DNA of 64,000 nt from Streptomyces griseofuscus (GTDB lineage Bacteria; Actinomycetota; Actinomycetes; Streptomycetales; Streptomycetaceae). The stretch is from contig NZ_CP051006.1 in NCBI RefSeq assembly GCF_014673495.1, positions 8,493,001-8,557,000 on the forward strand, in the 5' to 3' direction. A program made the position numbers and the translations under genes. The notes under the pieces were generated by a model. The model searched no databases and was not told where the DNA came from. It was given only the letters and a program-made list of their open reading frames with translations. Positions 18,217 through 27,526 of this stretch are shown piece by piece. Within the stretch, counting starts at the first letter, position 1, and the number at the start of each line of letters is the position of its first letter.

Positions 18217-19110
18217 TCACCCGCCCTCGCCGCGCGTCCTGCTCAGTTCGGCGGTGAATTGCGCACCGGCCAGCAGGGCGAGGTTGGACAACCACAGCCA
18301 GATCAGGAAGACCACCGTCCCGGCGAGGGATCCGTACAGACGGCTGTAGGTGCCGAGGAGCGCCGTGTACAGGGTGAAGCCGGCGGAGACGATCAGCCAC
18401 AGGGCGGCGGCCAGGACACCGCCCGGCAGGCTCTGGCGGCGCCTGCGCGCCGGGCCGGGGCCGGTGTGGAAGACGACCACGACCAGTACGGCGACGAGGC
18501 ACAGGAGCACCGGCCACCGTGCGATGCTCCAGATGAGGGGGGCGGTGGAGCCCAGGTGCAGCAGTCGGCCGAGTGTCGCGGCGACCGGGCCGGACAGCAG
18601 CAGGACAAGACCGCTGACGACGAGCAAGGAGAGCAGGACCAGAGCGGTGAGCACGATCCGGGGGGCTCTGCGCCAGGGCGAGCGGCGATCGGGGGCTCGG
18701 TGCATGCGGTGCAGGGCGCGGCGGAAGACGGCGAGGTAGCTGCACGCCGACCACAGCGCGCTCGCGGTTCCGGTGGCGAGCAGTGTCCAGACGGCCGAGT
18801 GCTGCGTGAGCATGCTTTCGAGCACGCCGTGGAGCGCGGCGCCGGACTGGCCTGGGGCGTAGTCGGTGACCTGGGTGATGAAGTCCTCTGCGGTGCCGGG
18901 GCTGAAGAGCCCGAAGGCGAGAACGGCGACCAGCAGCGTGGGCAGCAGGGCGAGGATCGCGTAGTAGGTCAGTGCGGCCGCGTAGTCGGTGATGTCGTCG
19001 TTCCACATCGACACCGGCGTGCGGCGCAGGGCGGGCCACCAGTTGCGGCCGGGCCCCGCGGACATGCGGCAGGCCCTGCGCGGTGGTGCGGGCAAGGGGT
19101 CAGGGGACAT
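18217..19110 (-). CDS. YihY/BrkB-family inner-membrane protein
   Basis: A 297-residue polytopic membrane protein. The family hallmark DYAAALTYYAILALLPTLL follows a short cytoplasmic N-terminus, and about six hydrophobic segments are visible (near 45-65, 105-125, 150-175, 190-210, 225-245, 260-285). The family (YihY, formerly tied to RNase BN by mistake) has no firmly established biochemical role; proposals include transport or export. The start may be GTG/ATG near 19110 or an internal Met about 15 residues in. No operon partner is intact: remnants lie upstream. Confidence 0.85.
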   Translation of the reverse strand: MSPDPLPAPPRRACRMSAGPGRNWWPALRRTPVSMWNDDITDYAAALTYYAILALLPTLLVAVLAFGLFSPGTAEDFITQVTDYAPGQSGAALHGVLESMLTQHSAVWTLLATGTASALWSACSYLAVFRRALHRMHRAPDRRSPWRRAPRIVLTALVLLSLLVVSGLVLLLSGPVAATLGRLLHLGSTAPLIWSIARWPVLLCLVAVLVVVVFHTGPGPARRRRQSLPGGVLAAALWLIVSAGFTLYTALLGTYSRLYGSLAGTVVFLIWLWLSNLALLAGAQFTAELSRTRGEGG

Positions 19111-19188
19111 GAGGCATTCGGTGTGTGCGGTTGCCGAGTCGGACGCGGGTCCGGAGCGGCTTTGGAGGGCGTAGGTGGTGACGGAGCG

Positions 19189-19386
19189 TCAGGCTCCGTC
19201 GATGGAGGTGGCCCGCTCGGTGAGCGCCTGCTCCACGGCGTGCGTGCGCAGTGTGCCTCCAGGCGCGGTCAGCGGCAGCCGGGAGGCCGTACGGGCGGTG
19301 GCCGGCCGGCATCCGACGAGCGTCAGGACCGGACCAGCGATCGTCAGCACGCAGCGGTCGACGGTGGTGCGGGGCTGGCTCCTCAT
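19189..19386 (-). pseudogene. Possible AmaP-like membrane-anchor remnant
   Basis: A 65-residue frame joins a segment resembling the first transmembrane helix of AmaP (alkaline-shock anchor) proteins (RTTVDRCVLTIAGPVLTLVG) to one resembling their C-terminal region (TLRTHAVEQALTERA), as if the middle were deleted. The rest of 19111-19790 shows no intact gene. Asp23/AmaP genes commonly sit near such stress loci, but none is whole here. The assignment is tentative. Confidence 0.3.
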
Positions 19387-19790
19387 CGGCCACCCTCCAC
19401 GGCGACGAGGCCGGGCTTCCCGGCGGCCGGGGCCGGCGGCGGGGGACCGGCCCTGTCATCTTCAAGCGGGGGGTGCGGCTCGGGCCGCAGCCGGCCGGCG
19501 CCTGCCGGGCGGCCGCCATCACCTGCTCAACGGTCACCGTCTCGATGCCGGGCACACTCCCGGCGGTGTCGCGCACCAGGACGACGAGCGCGTCACCCGG
19601 GCCGTGCCCGGCCAGCGGCTCCACCAGACGCATCCTTCACCTTCACCTTCGCCGAGTCCGCCGACGGCGGTGTGCTGACGATCCTCATCGTCCCCCCACC
19701 GGCATCGTCGTGCTGAAGATCCACGGAAGCCGGGCGACCGCGTCCGTGCGGGCTCCCGGCTTCACGTGATCGTCCGACCGGTGGGGCCGG

Positions 19791-20147
19791 TCAGTGTCCC
19801 GGGCCGTCGGCTCCGTAGTGGCCGCTGATCTGGTCCCGGTAGGCGGGATCGCCCAGGTGCGTGTCCTTGTCGAACTCCGGCGCGTTCTTGATCTGTTCCT
19901 TGGACCGGGCGACGCTGACGGTCCTCGCCTCGTGGTCGATGAGGGTGATCGTCGCGGCCGGGAGCAGAACCTCCTTACCGAAGATCCACACACCGGTGTC
20001 GACGACGATGTACTGCGATCCGACCTCGCTGGAGTGCTTGTCGACCTTGCCGATGTGCCCGTCCCTCGCCTCCACCGTGTAGCCGGTGAGATCGGCGTCG
20101 GGGGTGTGGCCCGCCGTGGGGGCGTAGTTCCACATGTTCTCGGTCAA
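19791..20147 (-). CDS. PRC-barrel domain protein
   Basis: A 118-residue soluble protein. An N-terminal PRC-barrel-like domain (LTGYTVEARDGHIGKVDKHS, then a beta-rich stretch YIVVDTGVWIFGKEVLLPA) is followed by a charged tail. PRC barrels occur in RimM and photosynthetic reaction-centre H subunits, but stand-alone actinobacterial forms have no assigned role; several are stress-induced. TTG 20147 is the likely start (GGAGG upstream); ATG 20135 is in frame. Single gene. Confidence 0.8.
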   Translation of the reverse strand: MTENMWNYAPTAGHTPDADLTGYTVEARDGHIGKVDKHSSEVGSQYIVVDTGVWIFGKEVLLPAATITLIDHEARTVSVARSKEQIKNAPEFDKDTHLGDPAYRDQISGHYGADGPGH

Positions 20148-20255
20148 CCTGGTCCTCCGCTGGTGCTGTGGACGGGATGCCCGAGCATCCCGTCCTCCGT
20201 TTCGAGAGACTTAACCTGTCCGCGCGGCGGATCCGTAAACGCCGTTCCGAAGCGC

Positions 20256-22010
20256 TCAGTGGCCGCTGGTGTCCCCTTGGCTCCGTACGACCTCCTTCAC
20301 CTTGGCCACCGCGAACCCCCAGCCCTGCTCGACGGTCGGCTTGGCCGGAACGGCGATCTCGTCCGGATTGGTGAGGACGTCGAGCAGGACCGGGCCCGGA
20401 GTGTCGAAGGCCCTTCGCACCGCGCCCTCCACGTCCGAGGGGTCCGTCACCCGGATGCCGGTGATGCCCATGGCCTCGGCCACGGCGGCGAAGTCGGGAT
20501 TGTCGAGCACGGTGCCGAACTCGGGCAGACCGGCCTGTTCCTGTTCGAGCTTCACCATCCCCAGCCGGCGGTTGTCGAAGACGACGAGCTTGACGGGGAG
20601 GCGCTGGGTCTTGAGGGTCATGAGGTCGCCGAGGAGCATGCTCAGTCCACCGTCACCGCAGAAGGCCACGACCTGGCGCTCACGGTCCAGGCACTGCGCG
20701 CCCAGGGCCTGCGGCATGGCGTTGGCCATCGAACCGAGGTTGTACGAGCCGATGAGGCGCCGTTCACCGCGCATCTCGACGAAACGGGAGAGCCACACCG
20801 TGGCCATGCCCGTGTCGGACGTGAAGACGGCGTCGTCGGCCGCGGCACGGTCCACCGCCGCGGCCAGCACCTCGGGCCTGATGTCATGGGCACGGTTGTC
20901 CAGTGCGGAGCGGAGCCGTCCCACGAGGCCCTTGTCGTGATCGGGGTCGGCGAGCCGGGCCTGGCCGGCGCGCCACCGGTCGAAGTGTTCGCGCGCCTTG
21001 TCCAGGTGCGAACGGTCACGGGCGCCCACGGTCACCGTGCCGAGGTGCTCCAAGAGGTCGCGTACGGTGGCGCCGGTGTCGCCCACGAGCCCGACGTCGA
21101 CCGGCACTCGGCGTCCGATGTGGGTGGCCTCGGTGTCGACCTGGATCACCGTCCGGCCCTCGGGATACCAGTCCCGGTAGGGGAAGTCGGTGCCGAGCAG
21201 CAGGAGCGTGTCCGCGTCCTGGAGGGCCTCCGCCGCGGCGGGGTTGCCGATCAGACCGGTCTGGCCGACCTGGAACGGGTTGTGATCGCCCTCGAAACCC
21301 GCTTTCGCCTTCAGTGTGAGCACCATCGGCGCGGCCAGGCGTTCGGCGAGGGCGAGGACGTCCTCGCGGGCGGCGCGTGCACCCTCCCCGACGAGCAGAG
21401 TGACGCGCTCGGACCGGTCGAGGAGTTCCGCGGCGCGCCGGGCGGCCGAACCGTCCGGACGGGTCACCGCAGGGGCCAGGGAGAACCGGGGCGGCCGGTC
21501 GTCGGTCAGTTCCCGCTCTCCCAGGTCGCCCGGCACGGTGAGCACGGCGACCCCCTTGCGGCCGATCGCCGTGCGCACCGCGGTCTCCAGCATCTGCGGC
21601 AGTTGGTCGGGCGAGGTGATGGTGGCGCGGAAGACGGCCACGTCGCTGAAGAGGGCGTCGTTGTCGACCTCCTGGAAGTAGTCGCTGCCGAGTTCGGCGA
21701 GCGGTACCTGGCCGGTGATGGCCAGCACCGGGGCGTGGCTCTTGGCGGCGTCGTACAACCCGTTGAGGAGGTGGACGGAACCGGGTCCGACGGTGCCCAT
21801 GCACACGCCGAGGGTTCCGGTGAGCTGGGACTGGGCGCTCGCGGCGAAGGCGGCCGCCTCCTCGTGCCGGCAACCCACCCATTCCAGGCTCTCGGTGCCG
21901 CGGATGGCGTCGGTCACGGGATTGAGCGCGTCTCCCACCACGCCGAACACCTGACGCACGCCGAGTTCGCTCAGCGCGTCCACGATGACGCGGGCAACAG
22001 TACGGGACAT
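20256..22010 (-). CDS. Thiamine-diphosphate enzyme, pyruvate oxidase/dehydrogenase-like
   Basis: A 584-residue three-domain ThDP protein: the N-terminal PYR domain carries the catalytic Glu in GCRHEEAAAFAA, a middle domain follows, and the C-terminal PP domain has the ThDP/Mg motif CGDGGLSMLLGDLMTLK plus the downstream DNRRLG segment. Closest in layout to PoxB-like pyruvate:quinone or acetolactate-type enzymes; the true acceptor cannot be read from sequence. ATG 22010 starts the family-like MSRTVARVIVDAL. It lies 14 bases downstream of the FMN glutamate-synthase-like gene, so the two are probably co-transcribed. Confidence 0.85.
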   Translation of the reverse strand: MSRTVARVIVDALSELGVRQVFGVVGDALNPVTDAIRGTESLEWVGCRHEEAAAFAASAQSQLTGTLGVCMGTVGPGSVHLLNGLYDAAKSHAPVLAITGQVPLAELGSDYFQEVDNDALFSDVAVFRATITSPDQLPQMLETAVRTAIGRKGVAVLTVPGDLGERELTDDRPPRFSLAPAVTRPDGSAARRAAELLDRSERVTLLVGEGARAAREDVLALAERLAAPMVLTLKAKAGFEGDHNPFQVGQTGLIGNPAAAEALQDADTLLLLGTDFPYRDWYPEGRTVIQVDTEATHIGRRVPVDVGLVGDTGATVRDLLEHLGTVTVGARDRSHLDKAREHFDRWRAGQARLADPDHDKGLVGRLRSALDNRAHDIRPEVLAAAVDRAAADDAVFTSDTGMATVWLSRFVEMRGERRLIGSYNLGSMANAMPQALGAQCLDRERQVVAFCGDGGLSMLLGDLMTLKTQRLPVKLVVFDNRRLGMVKLEQEQAGLPEFGTVLDNPDFAAVAEAMGITGIRVTDPSDVEGAVRRAFDTPGPVLLDVLTNPDEIAVPAKPTVEQGWGFAVAKVKEVVRSQGDTSGH

Positions 22011-22024
22011 GTGGATCCTCCGGG

Positions 22025-23668
22025 TCAGACGGTGAAACGGTCGGGGTCGGCGGCTGCCCAGTCGGCCGCCCAGGACTCGGGCGGCTCGGCGAGCAACTGT
22101 CCCGGCTCCAGCCACTCGTACAGCTCTTCGTAGGAGCGTTCGGTGAGGGGGTCGATGCGGCGGTGGAGCATGTGGGGGCGTAGGTCGGCGGGGTCGGTGA
22201 CGCCCATGGATGCCATGATCTGAAGGGCGCCGGCCACGGTCGCCTCCTGGAAGCGGTGGACGCGGGGGGTCTTGTCGCGGACGTCCAGGGCGCGGGCGCG
22301 GTGGGGGTCCTGGGTGGTGACGCCGGTGGGGCAGGTGTTGGTGTGACAGCGCTGTGCCTGGATGCAGCCGACGGCGAACATCATGGCCCGGGCGGCGTTG
22401 GCGTAGTCGGCGCCCTGGACCATGCGTTTGACGAGATCGGTGCCGGTGGCGATCTTGCCGCTCGCACCGATCTTTATCCGGTCGCGCAGGCCCGCCCCCA
22501 CCAGGGCGTTGTGCACGGTGAGCAGGCCCTCGGTGAGCGGGGTGCCCATGTGGTCGGCGAACTCCAGCGGTGCCGCGCCGGTCCCGCCCTCCGCGCCGTC
22601 CACCACGATGAAGTCGGGCGCCGTGCCCTCCTCCAGCATGGCCTTGCACACGGCCAGGAACTGCCGCCGCGAGCCCACGCACAGCTTGAACCCGGCCGGC
22701 TTGCCACCGGACAGCTCACGCATGCGGGCGATGAAACGCACCAGTTCACGCGGGGTGGAGAACACCCGGTGGTACGGCGGGGAGACGACCGTACGTCCCT
22801 CGGGCACGCCCCGGACCCGGGCGATCTCGGCGTTCACCTTGGCCCCCGGCAGTACACCGCCGATGCCGGGCTTCGCACCCTGGGACAGCTTCAGGGACAC
22901 GCACTTGACGTGGTCGTGCGCCGCCTTGTCGGCGAACTGTGCCGCGTCGAAGTCCCCGTCCCGGGTACGGCAGCCGAAGTACCCGGTACCGATCTCCCAC
23001 ACCAGGTCACCCCCGGGACGCAGGTGATACTCCGACAGCCCGCCCTCGCCCGTGTCCTGGGCGAAATTCCCCGCCGCGGCCCCGCCGTTCAGCGCCAGGA
23101 CCGCGTTGGCCGACAACGAGCCGAAACTCATCGCCGACACGTTCAGCAGAGCCATCTCGTACGGCCGGTCGCAGTCCGGGCCGCCGATCCGCACCCGCGG
23201 CGCGCTCTTCGGCACCGGGCACGGCGCCATCGACGGCACCAGGAACTCATGACCCGGCCGGTACACATCGCGCTCGGTGCCGAACGGCTCCTCCGCGTCC
23301 GTACCCTTGGCCCGCTCGTACACGATGCTGCGCACGTCCCGGTCGAACGGACGGCCGTCGAAGTTCCGCTCGACGAAGTACTGCTGAAGCTCCGGACGCA
23401 GGCGCTCCAGCAGGAAGCGGGCGTGGCCGAGCACGGGATAGTTGCGCAGCACCGAATGCCGGCGCTGCGCCAGGTCCCACCCGCCCAGCAGACCCAGGAA
23501 CAGCAGCGGAAGAGCCAAGAACCACCAGTAGGGCGAGCTTACGACCGCCACCGCGGCGCTCGCGACGGCGACGAACAGGGTCAGGAAGACGATCACAATG
23601 CGTGTCACCACTCGCGCATTGCCCGCCAACCGCTCTCCATGCCCTCGGGCCTCCCAAGAACCCGTCAT
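22025..23668 (-). CDS. FMN-binding glutamate-synthase-like protein, membrane-anchored
   Basis: About 547 residues. One or two N-terminal hydrophobic helices (IVIVFLTLFVAVASAAVAVV and a second nearby) precede a GltS/FMN-binding barrel (LLNVSAMSFGSLSANAV, GEGGLSEYH, PGIGGVLPGAKV, DGAEGGTGAAP) and a Cys-bearing stretch (CIQAQRCHTNTCPTG) like the 3Fe-4S site of glutamate synthase alpha subunits. It lacks the glutaminase domain, so it is not a complete GOGAT; the substrate is unknown. The start is uncertain: ATG 23668 or GTG codons 19-20 residues in. It is followed closely by the ThDP enzyme. Confidence 0.8.
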   Translation of the reverse strand: MTGSWEARGHGERLAGNARVVTRIVIVFLTLFVAVASAAVAVVSSPYWWFLALPLLFLGLLGGWDLAQRRHSVLRNYPVLGHARFLLERLRPELQQYFVERNFDGRPFDRDVRSIVYERAKGTDAEEPFGTERDVYRPGHEFLVPSMAPCPVPKSAPRVRIGGPDCDRPYEMALLNVSAMSFGSLSANAVLALNGGAAAGNFAQDTGEGGLSEYHLRPGGDLVWEIGTGYFGCRTRDGDFDAAQFADKAAHDHVKCVSLKLSQGAKPGIGGVLPGAKVNAEIARVRGVPEGRTVVSPPYHRVFSTPRELVRFIARMRELSGGKPAGFKLCVGSRRQFLAVCKAMLEEGTAPDFIVVDGAEGGTGAAPLEFADHMGTPLTEGLLTVHNALVGAGLRDRIKIGASGKIATGTDLVKRMVQGADYANAARAMMFAVGCIQAQRCHTNTCPTGVTTQDPHRARALDVRDKTPRVHRFQEATVAGALQIMASMGVTDPADLRPHMLHRRIDPLTERSYEELYEWLEPGQLLAEPPESWAADWAAADPDRFTV

Positions 23669-24099
23669 TTCCCTGTGTGGCGAGCGCACGGCTGCCTCGC
23701 ATGCCGAGTTCGAGGGACAGGACCAGCTCGGTGAGCCGGTGGTGGCGTAGGTCAACGTGCTCACCGGGCCTCCGGGGGGCTCGCCGGACCTCGATGTGGT
23801 CACCCCAAGCTCACCCGGATGAGGGGAGAGTGCGATCCGCGAACCGGCCGCGAAGGGCCCATGAGCTGCGAATTTGTCCGCGCGCATGCGATGGACGCCC
23901 TGATCTGCGACAACACGGCGGACCTGGCGCACGCTTTCAGGAGGTGGCCATGGCCAAGGCTTCATTCGCCACGAAGTTAGTCAATCCCGGCCTTCTGGGA
24001 TAGACCCGGGCGGCCCCACGCGCGTCCGGTTCACCCGCCACCGGTGACTTCCTGGACGCGGACCGCGACGTGCGCGAGCTGATCGCAGCGCATGCGCCG

Positions 24100-24577
24100 G
24101 ATCAAGGCGGCTGTGAGATGTCGCCACACCAGTGATCCGGATCCGGAACGCGACGGCACCTGTCGTTCCGGCACCGCAAGCCTGACGGGGCGGCCTGGTG
24201 ATAGAGGGGGCCGATGTCGGCCCGGCACCGTAGCCGAGCGCTGTCCATACCATCGTCCAGAATGCGGCACCGAACGCGTTGGCGGCGGAAAACCGTGCAT
24301 GCGAGAGGCGGTTGGCTCCGGCGAGCAGGCCGTTGGTCTGGCGCAGCCCGTCCACGAAGCGGGAGACCAGCACGATCGGTATGCCATGGCGCAGGTAAAA
24401 GACCTCGGCGCGCGCATAGCGCTGGGGATTGAGGCCGACGTAGCGCCCGTAACGGCCGATCAGAGTGCTGCCCCGGCGGCGGCCGAGCAGGTACGCGGCC
24501 TCCGCCGCGGTGGTGGCTGCCGCATCCCACGCAAGTGGCGAGTTCGACTGAGTCCCATCTTTGTTTGCGGACAGTCA
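24100..24577 (-). pseudogene. Truncated, frameshifted DedA-family membrane protein
   Basis: The minus strand reads a DedA C-terminal half without a start codon: AAYLLGRRRGSTLIGRYGRY, then HGIPIVLVSRFVDGLRQTNG and FGAAFWTMVWTALGYGAG. Right after GYGAG the frame shifts, and the expected family end (ADIGPLYHQAA) continues in another frame. The N-terminal half is missing; a stop precedes the open segment. No other gene is supported between 23669 and 24722. Confidence 0.7.
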
Positions 24578-24722
24578 AGCCCCGCTCAACATCTCGTCTC
24601 GCTCATGACATGTACACAACTCGGGTGCCATTATCGCCTCGCAACCCGCACAAGCGTCACAACTGACAAACCTGCGGGCCCACTTGCTTCCAAGGCGGCC
24701 CCAACCCCCCACAAGGAGCCCC

Positions 24723-26372
24723 GTGACTCCCCTCCACATGCGTCACAAGCGCATCACTCTGGCCATCGCCACCGCTGTTGCCGCAGGCACCCTGCTTTCC
24801 ACGGGCCTGACCACCAGCGCAGCTGCCGCGGGCAAGGTGGACAACAGGATCGCCGGTGCGCCGGCCGGGCTGTCCACCGCCGCTCACGCCTCGCTCATGC
24901 AGCAGGCGGAGGCCACTGCGGCCGGGACCGCAAAGAAGATAGGTCTCGGCGCCAAGGAGAAGTTGGTCGTCAAGGACGTCGTCAAGGACGTCGACGGCAC
25001 GGTCCACACCCGCTACGAGCGCACCTACGCGGGCCTGCCGGTCCTCGGTGGCGACCTGGTCGTCCACACCGCGAGGTCCGGCAAGACCGAGGGCGTCACC
25101 AGAGCGACGAAGGCTGCCATCAAGGTGGCCTCGCTCAAGCCGCAGGTCTCGACCGCCAGGGCTCAGAAACTGGCGATGGCCGCTGCGAAGTCCCTCGGTT
25201 CGGCAAAGTCCAGCGCGGACGGCTCACGCAAGGTGATCTGGGCCGGCTCGGGGAAGCCAGTCCTCGCCTACGAGACGGTCGTCGGCGGCTTCCAGGACGA
25301 CGGCACCCCGAACCAGCTGCACGTGATCACCGACGCGGCCACGGGCAAGAAGCTGTTCCAGTACCAGGGCATCGAGAACGCGACCGGCACCGGCAAGACC
25401 CTGTACTCCGGCACGGTCGGCCTGAGCACCACGCAGTCGGGCTCGACGTACCAGCTCACCGACTCCACCCGCGGCGGCCACAAGACGTACAACCTGGCCC
25501 GCAGAACATCCGGTACGGGCACCCTGGTGGCCAGTTCGAGCGACGTCTTCGGAACCGGCACCGCCTCCAGTTCCTCCTCCGACCAGACCGCTGCCGCGGA
25601 TGCCGCATACGGCGCTCAGGAGACCTGGGACTTCTACAAGAACACCTTCGGCCGCAACGGCATCAAGAACAACGGTGTCGGCGCCTACTCACGCGTTCAC
25701 TACGGAAGTTCGTACGTGAACGCGTTCTGGGACGACAGCTGCTTCTGCATGACGTACGGCGACGGCTCCGGCAACGTCGACCCGCTGACCTCGCTGGACG
25801 TGGCCGGCCACGAGATGAGCCACGGCGTCACCTCCAACACCGCCGGCCTCGACTACTCGGGTGAGTCCGGTGGCCTGAACGAGGCGACCAGCGACATCAT
25901 GGGCACCGGCGTGGAGTTCTACGCGAACAACGCGTCCGACAAGGGTGACTACCTCATCGGCGAGAAGATCAACATCAACGGCGACGGCACCCCGCTGCGC
26001 TACATGGACCAGCCCAGCAAGGACGGCGCATCGGCGGACTACTGGTCCTCGGACGTCGGTGATCTGGACGTCCACTACTCCTCCGGCGTGGCGAACCACT
26101 TCTTCTACCTCCTCTCGGAGGGCAGCGGCGCCAAGACCATCAACGGCGTCTCCTACGACTCGCCGACCTACGACGGTTCCACCGTCACCGGCATCAGCCG
26201 GGCCAAGGCGCTGCAGATCTGGTACAAGGCGCTCACCGAGTACTTCACGTCCACGACCGATTACGCGGCCGCCCGTCAAGGCACTCTGCAGGCGGCGGCG
26301 GACCTCTATGGCTCCGCCAGCGACGAATACAACGCCGTGGCGGCTGCCTGGTCCGCCGTCAACGTGAACTGA
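24723..26372 (+). CDS. Secreted M4 (thermolysin-type) metalloprotease
   Basis: A 549-residue preproenzyme. A signal peptide (about 1-35, ending in an AAAA stretch) is followed by an FTP/PepSY-type propeptide (about 50-200) and the M4 catalytic domain. The zinc ligands are His363 and His367 in HEMSH and Glu387 in GLNEATSD. The C-terminal M4 helical domain continues to the end without an extra binding domain. It is exported for extracellular protein degradation and matured by removal of the propeptide. GTG 24723 is chosen because AAGGAG lies 4 bases upstream. Monocistronic; a hairpin follows. Confidence 0.93.
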   Translation: MTPLHMRHKRITLAIATAVAAGTLLSTGLTTSAAAAGKVDNRIAGAPAGLSTAAHASLMQQAEATAAGTAKKIGLGAKEKLVVKDVVKDVDGTVHTRYERTYAGLPVLGGDLVVHTARSGKTEGVTRATKAAIKVASLKPQVSTARAQKLAMAAAKSLGSAKSSADGSRKVIWAGSGKPVLAYETVVGGFQDDGTPNQLHVITDAATGKKLFQYQGIENATGTGKTLYSGTVGLSTTQSGSTYQLTDSTRGGHKTYNLARRTSGTGTLVASSSDVFGTGTASSSSSDQTAAADAAYGAQETWDFYKNTFGRNGIKNNGVGAYSRVHYGSSYVNAFWDDSCFCMTYGDGSGNVDPLTSLDVAGHEMSHGVTSNTAGLDYSGESGGLNEATSDIMGTGVEFYANNASDKGDYLIGEKININGDGTPLRYMDQPSKDGASADYWSSDVGDLDVHYSSGVANHFFYLLSEGSGAKTINGVSYDSPTYDGSTVTGISRAKALQIWYKALTEYFTSTTDYAAARQGTLQAAADLYGSASDEYNAVAAAWSAVNVN

Positions 26373-26534
26373 GGCATCCGGGGGTCAGGTCGGCATCCCC
26401 AGGGCCCGGACGCCGACCTGGCGCTCACCCGATGTACTCCCGGGCGCGGCCGGCCCCGCAGACGTGGGCCGGCCGCGCAGCGCACGTCATGCCCCGACCT
26501 GCTGCCGGACCCGCCGGTTCCAGCCCAGCGTCTT

Positions 26535-26592
26535 AGGGCCTCTCGTTTGGATCATGCCGGGCTGATCCGGCCTGATCCAAACGAAAGACCCT
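26535..26592. repeat. Solo transposon-like terminal inverted repeats (MITE-like), also a hairpin
   Basis: Arms of 20 bp (26535-26554 and 26573-26592) match at 18 of 20 positions around an 18-base centre; the minus-strand arm begins AGGGTCTTTCGTTTGGATCA. The ends abut TTA/CTA, a plausible short target duplication. It resembles abutted termini of an IS5-type element without a transposase and may double as the protease terminator. The remainder of 26373-26692 shows no gene. Confidence 0.55.
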
Positions 26593-26692
26593 AGGGCCGG
26601 CCGCCGAGCCGGCTGCTCGGCGGCTCCGGATCCGATCGATTCCTGCCGGGGTCCGTTCTGTTCGTTCCCCGAACGTCGTGCGGGTCCTGTGG

Positions 26693-27445
26693 TCAGACCT
26701 GAGCCAGACCACCGTCGACGAAGAACTCCCCGCCTGTGCTGAAGGAACTCTCGTCGCCGGCCAGGAAGAGCGCGAGGGCGGCGACCTCGTCCGTACGCCC
26801 CATCCGGCCGAGCGGGACCTGGGTGGTGAAGCTGTCCGTCAGTCGTCGGCGGGCCGCAGGGTTGTCACCCGCGAGACCGAGGATGCCAGGAGTCTCGATC
26901 GGACCGGGGCTCACGGCGTTGACGCGGATACCGCGCTCAGCCAGTTCCGCGGCCCAGGAGCGGGCGAGACTGCGGATGGCCGCCTTCGTCGCGCTGTAGA
27001 CGCTCATGGCGGGCACGCCCTTGGAGGCGTTGGTGGAGGACAGCAGGATGATCGAGCCTCCCCGGTCCAGCAGCGGCAGCGCCTTCTGGGCGGTGAAGAC
27101 GATGCCTTTGACGTTGATCGCGAAGGTACGGTCGTAGTCCTCCTCGGTGATGTCCCCCAGTCGTGCCAGTTCACCGCCGCCCGCGTTGGCGACGAGGATG
27201 TCCAGACGGCCCGAGCGGTCATGGATCTCGGTGAAGAGGCGGTCGATGTCGTCGAGGTCGGACACGTCACCGCGGACCGGGACGGCCCTGTCGCCGAGCT
27301 GTTCGGCCGCGGCCTTCAGCTCGTTCTCGCGGCGGCCGGTGATGTAGACGGTCGCGCCCTCCTTGACGAAGCGTTCGGCTATGCCGAGACCGATACCGGT
27401 CGAGGCACCGGTGACGAGGGCGATCTTGTTGTCGAGCTGTCCCAT
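26693..27445 (-). CDS. Short-chain dehydrogenase/reductase
   Basis: A 250-residue classical SDR: cofactor motif TGASTGIG (about 13-20), NAG motif (VANAGGG), catalytic Ser in LLSSTNAS and Tyr/Lys in YSATK, and an SPGPIETP segment. GRR after the second strand suggests NADP(H). Substrate unknown. ATG 27445 has AAGGAG upstream. Its promoter carries an operator almost identical to that in front of the adjacent Rrf2 gene, so it is a likely target of that regulator. Confidence 0.88.
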   Translation of the reverse strand: MGQLDNKIALVTGASTGIGLGIAERFVKEGATVYITGRRENELKAAAEQLGDRAVPVRGDVSDLDDIDRLFTEIHDRSGRLDILVANAGGGELARLGDITEEDYDRTFAINVKGIVFTAQKALPLLDRGGSIILLSSTNASKGVPAMSVYSATKAAIRSLARSWAAELAERGIRVNAVSPGPIETPGILGLAGDNPAARRRLTDSFTTQVPLGRMGRTDEVAALALFLAGDESSFSTGGEFFVDGGLAQV

Positions 27446-27457
27446 GGTTCCGCTCCT

Positions 27458-27476
27458 TGTAACTGTGACGGTTACA
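27458..27476. promoter_or_regulatory. Rrf2-type operator upstream of the SDR gene
   Basis: TGTAAC-N7-GTTACA palindrome. It matches the reverse complement of the site at 27976-27994 at 18 of 19 positions and lies immediately upstream of the SDR ribosome site. Confidence 0.8.
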
Positions 27477-27526
27477 TCTATGGGCGACGCCGGGTCTCCC
27501 GTACGCCGCATGGTCGCGGCCCGCCG

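Noticed and set aside
19794-22133. 779-codon plus-strand frame across the PRC-barrel and ThDP genes
   Set aside because: Antisense shadow of two well-recognised genes; no motifs.
23950-24003. 17-codon frame MAKASFATKLVNPGLLG with a good GGAGGT ribosome site and a TTA codon
   Set aside because: Too short, no homology that I recognise, and it lies in a decayed region; it could be a leader peptide but nothing downstream on the plus strand supports that.
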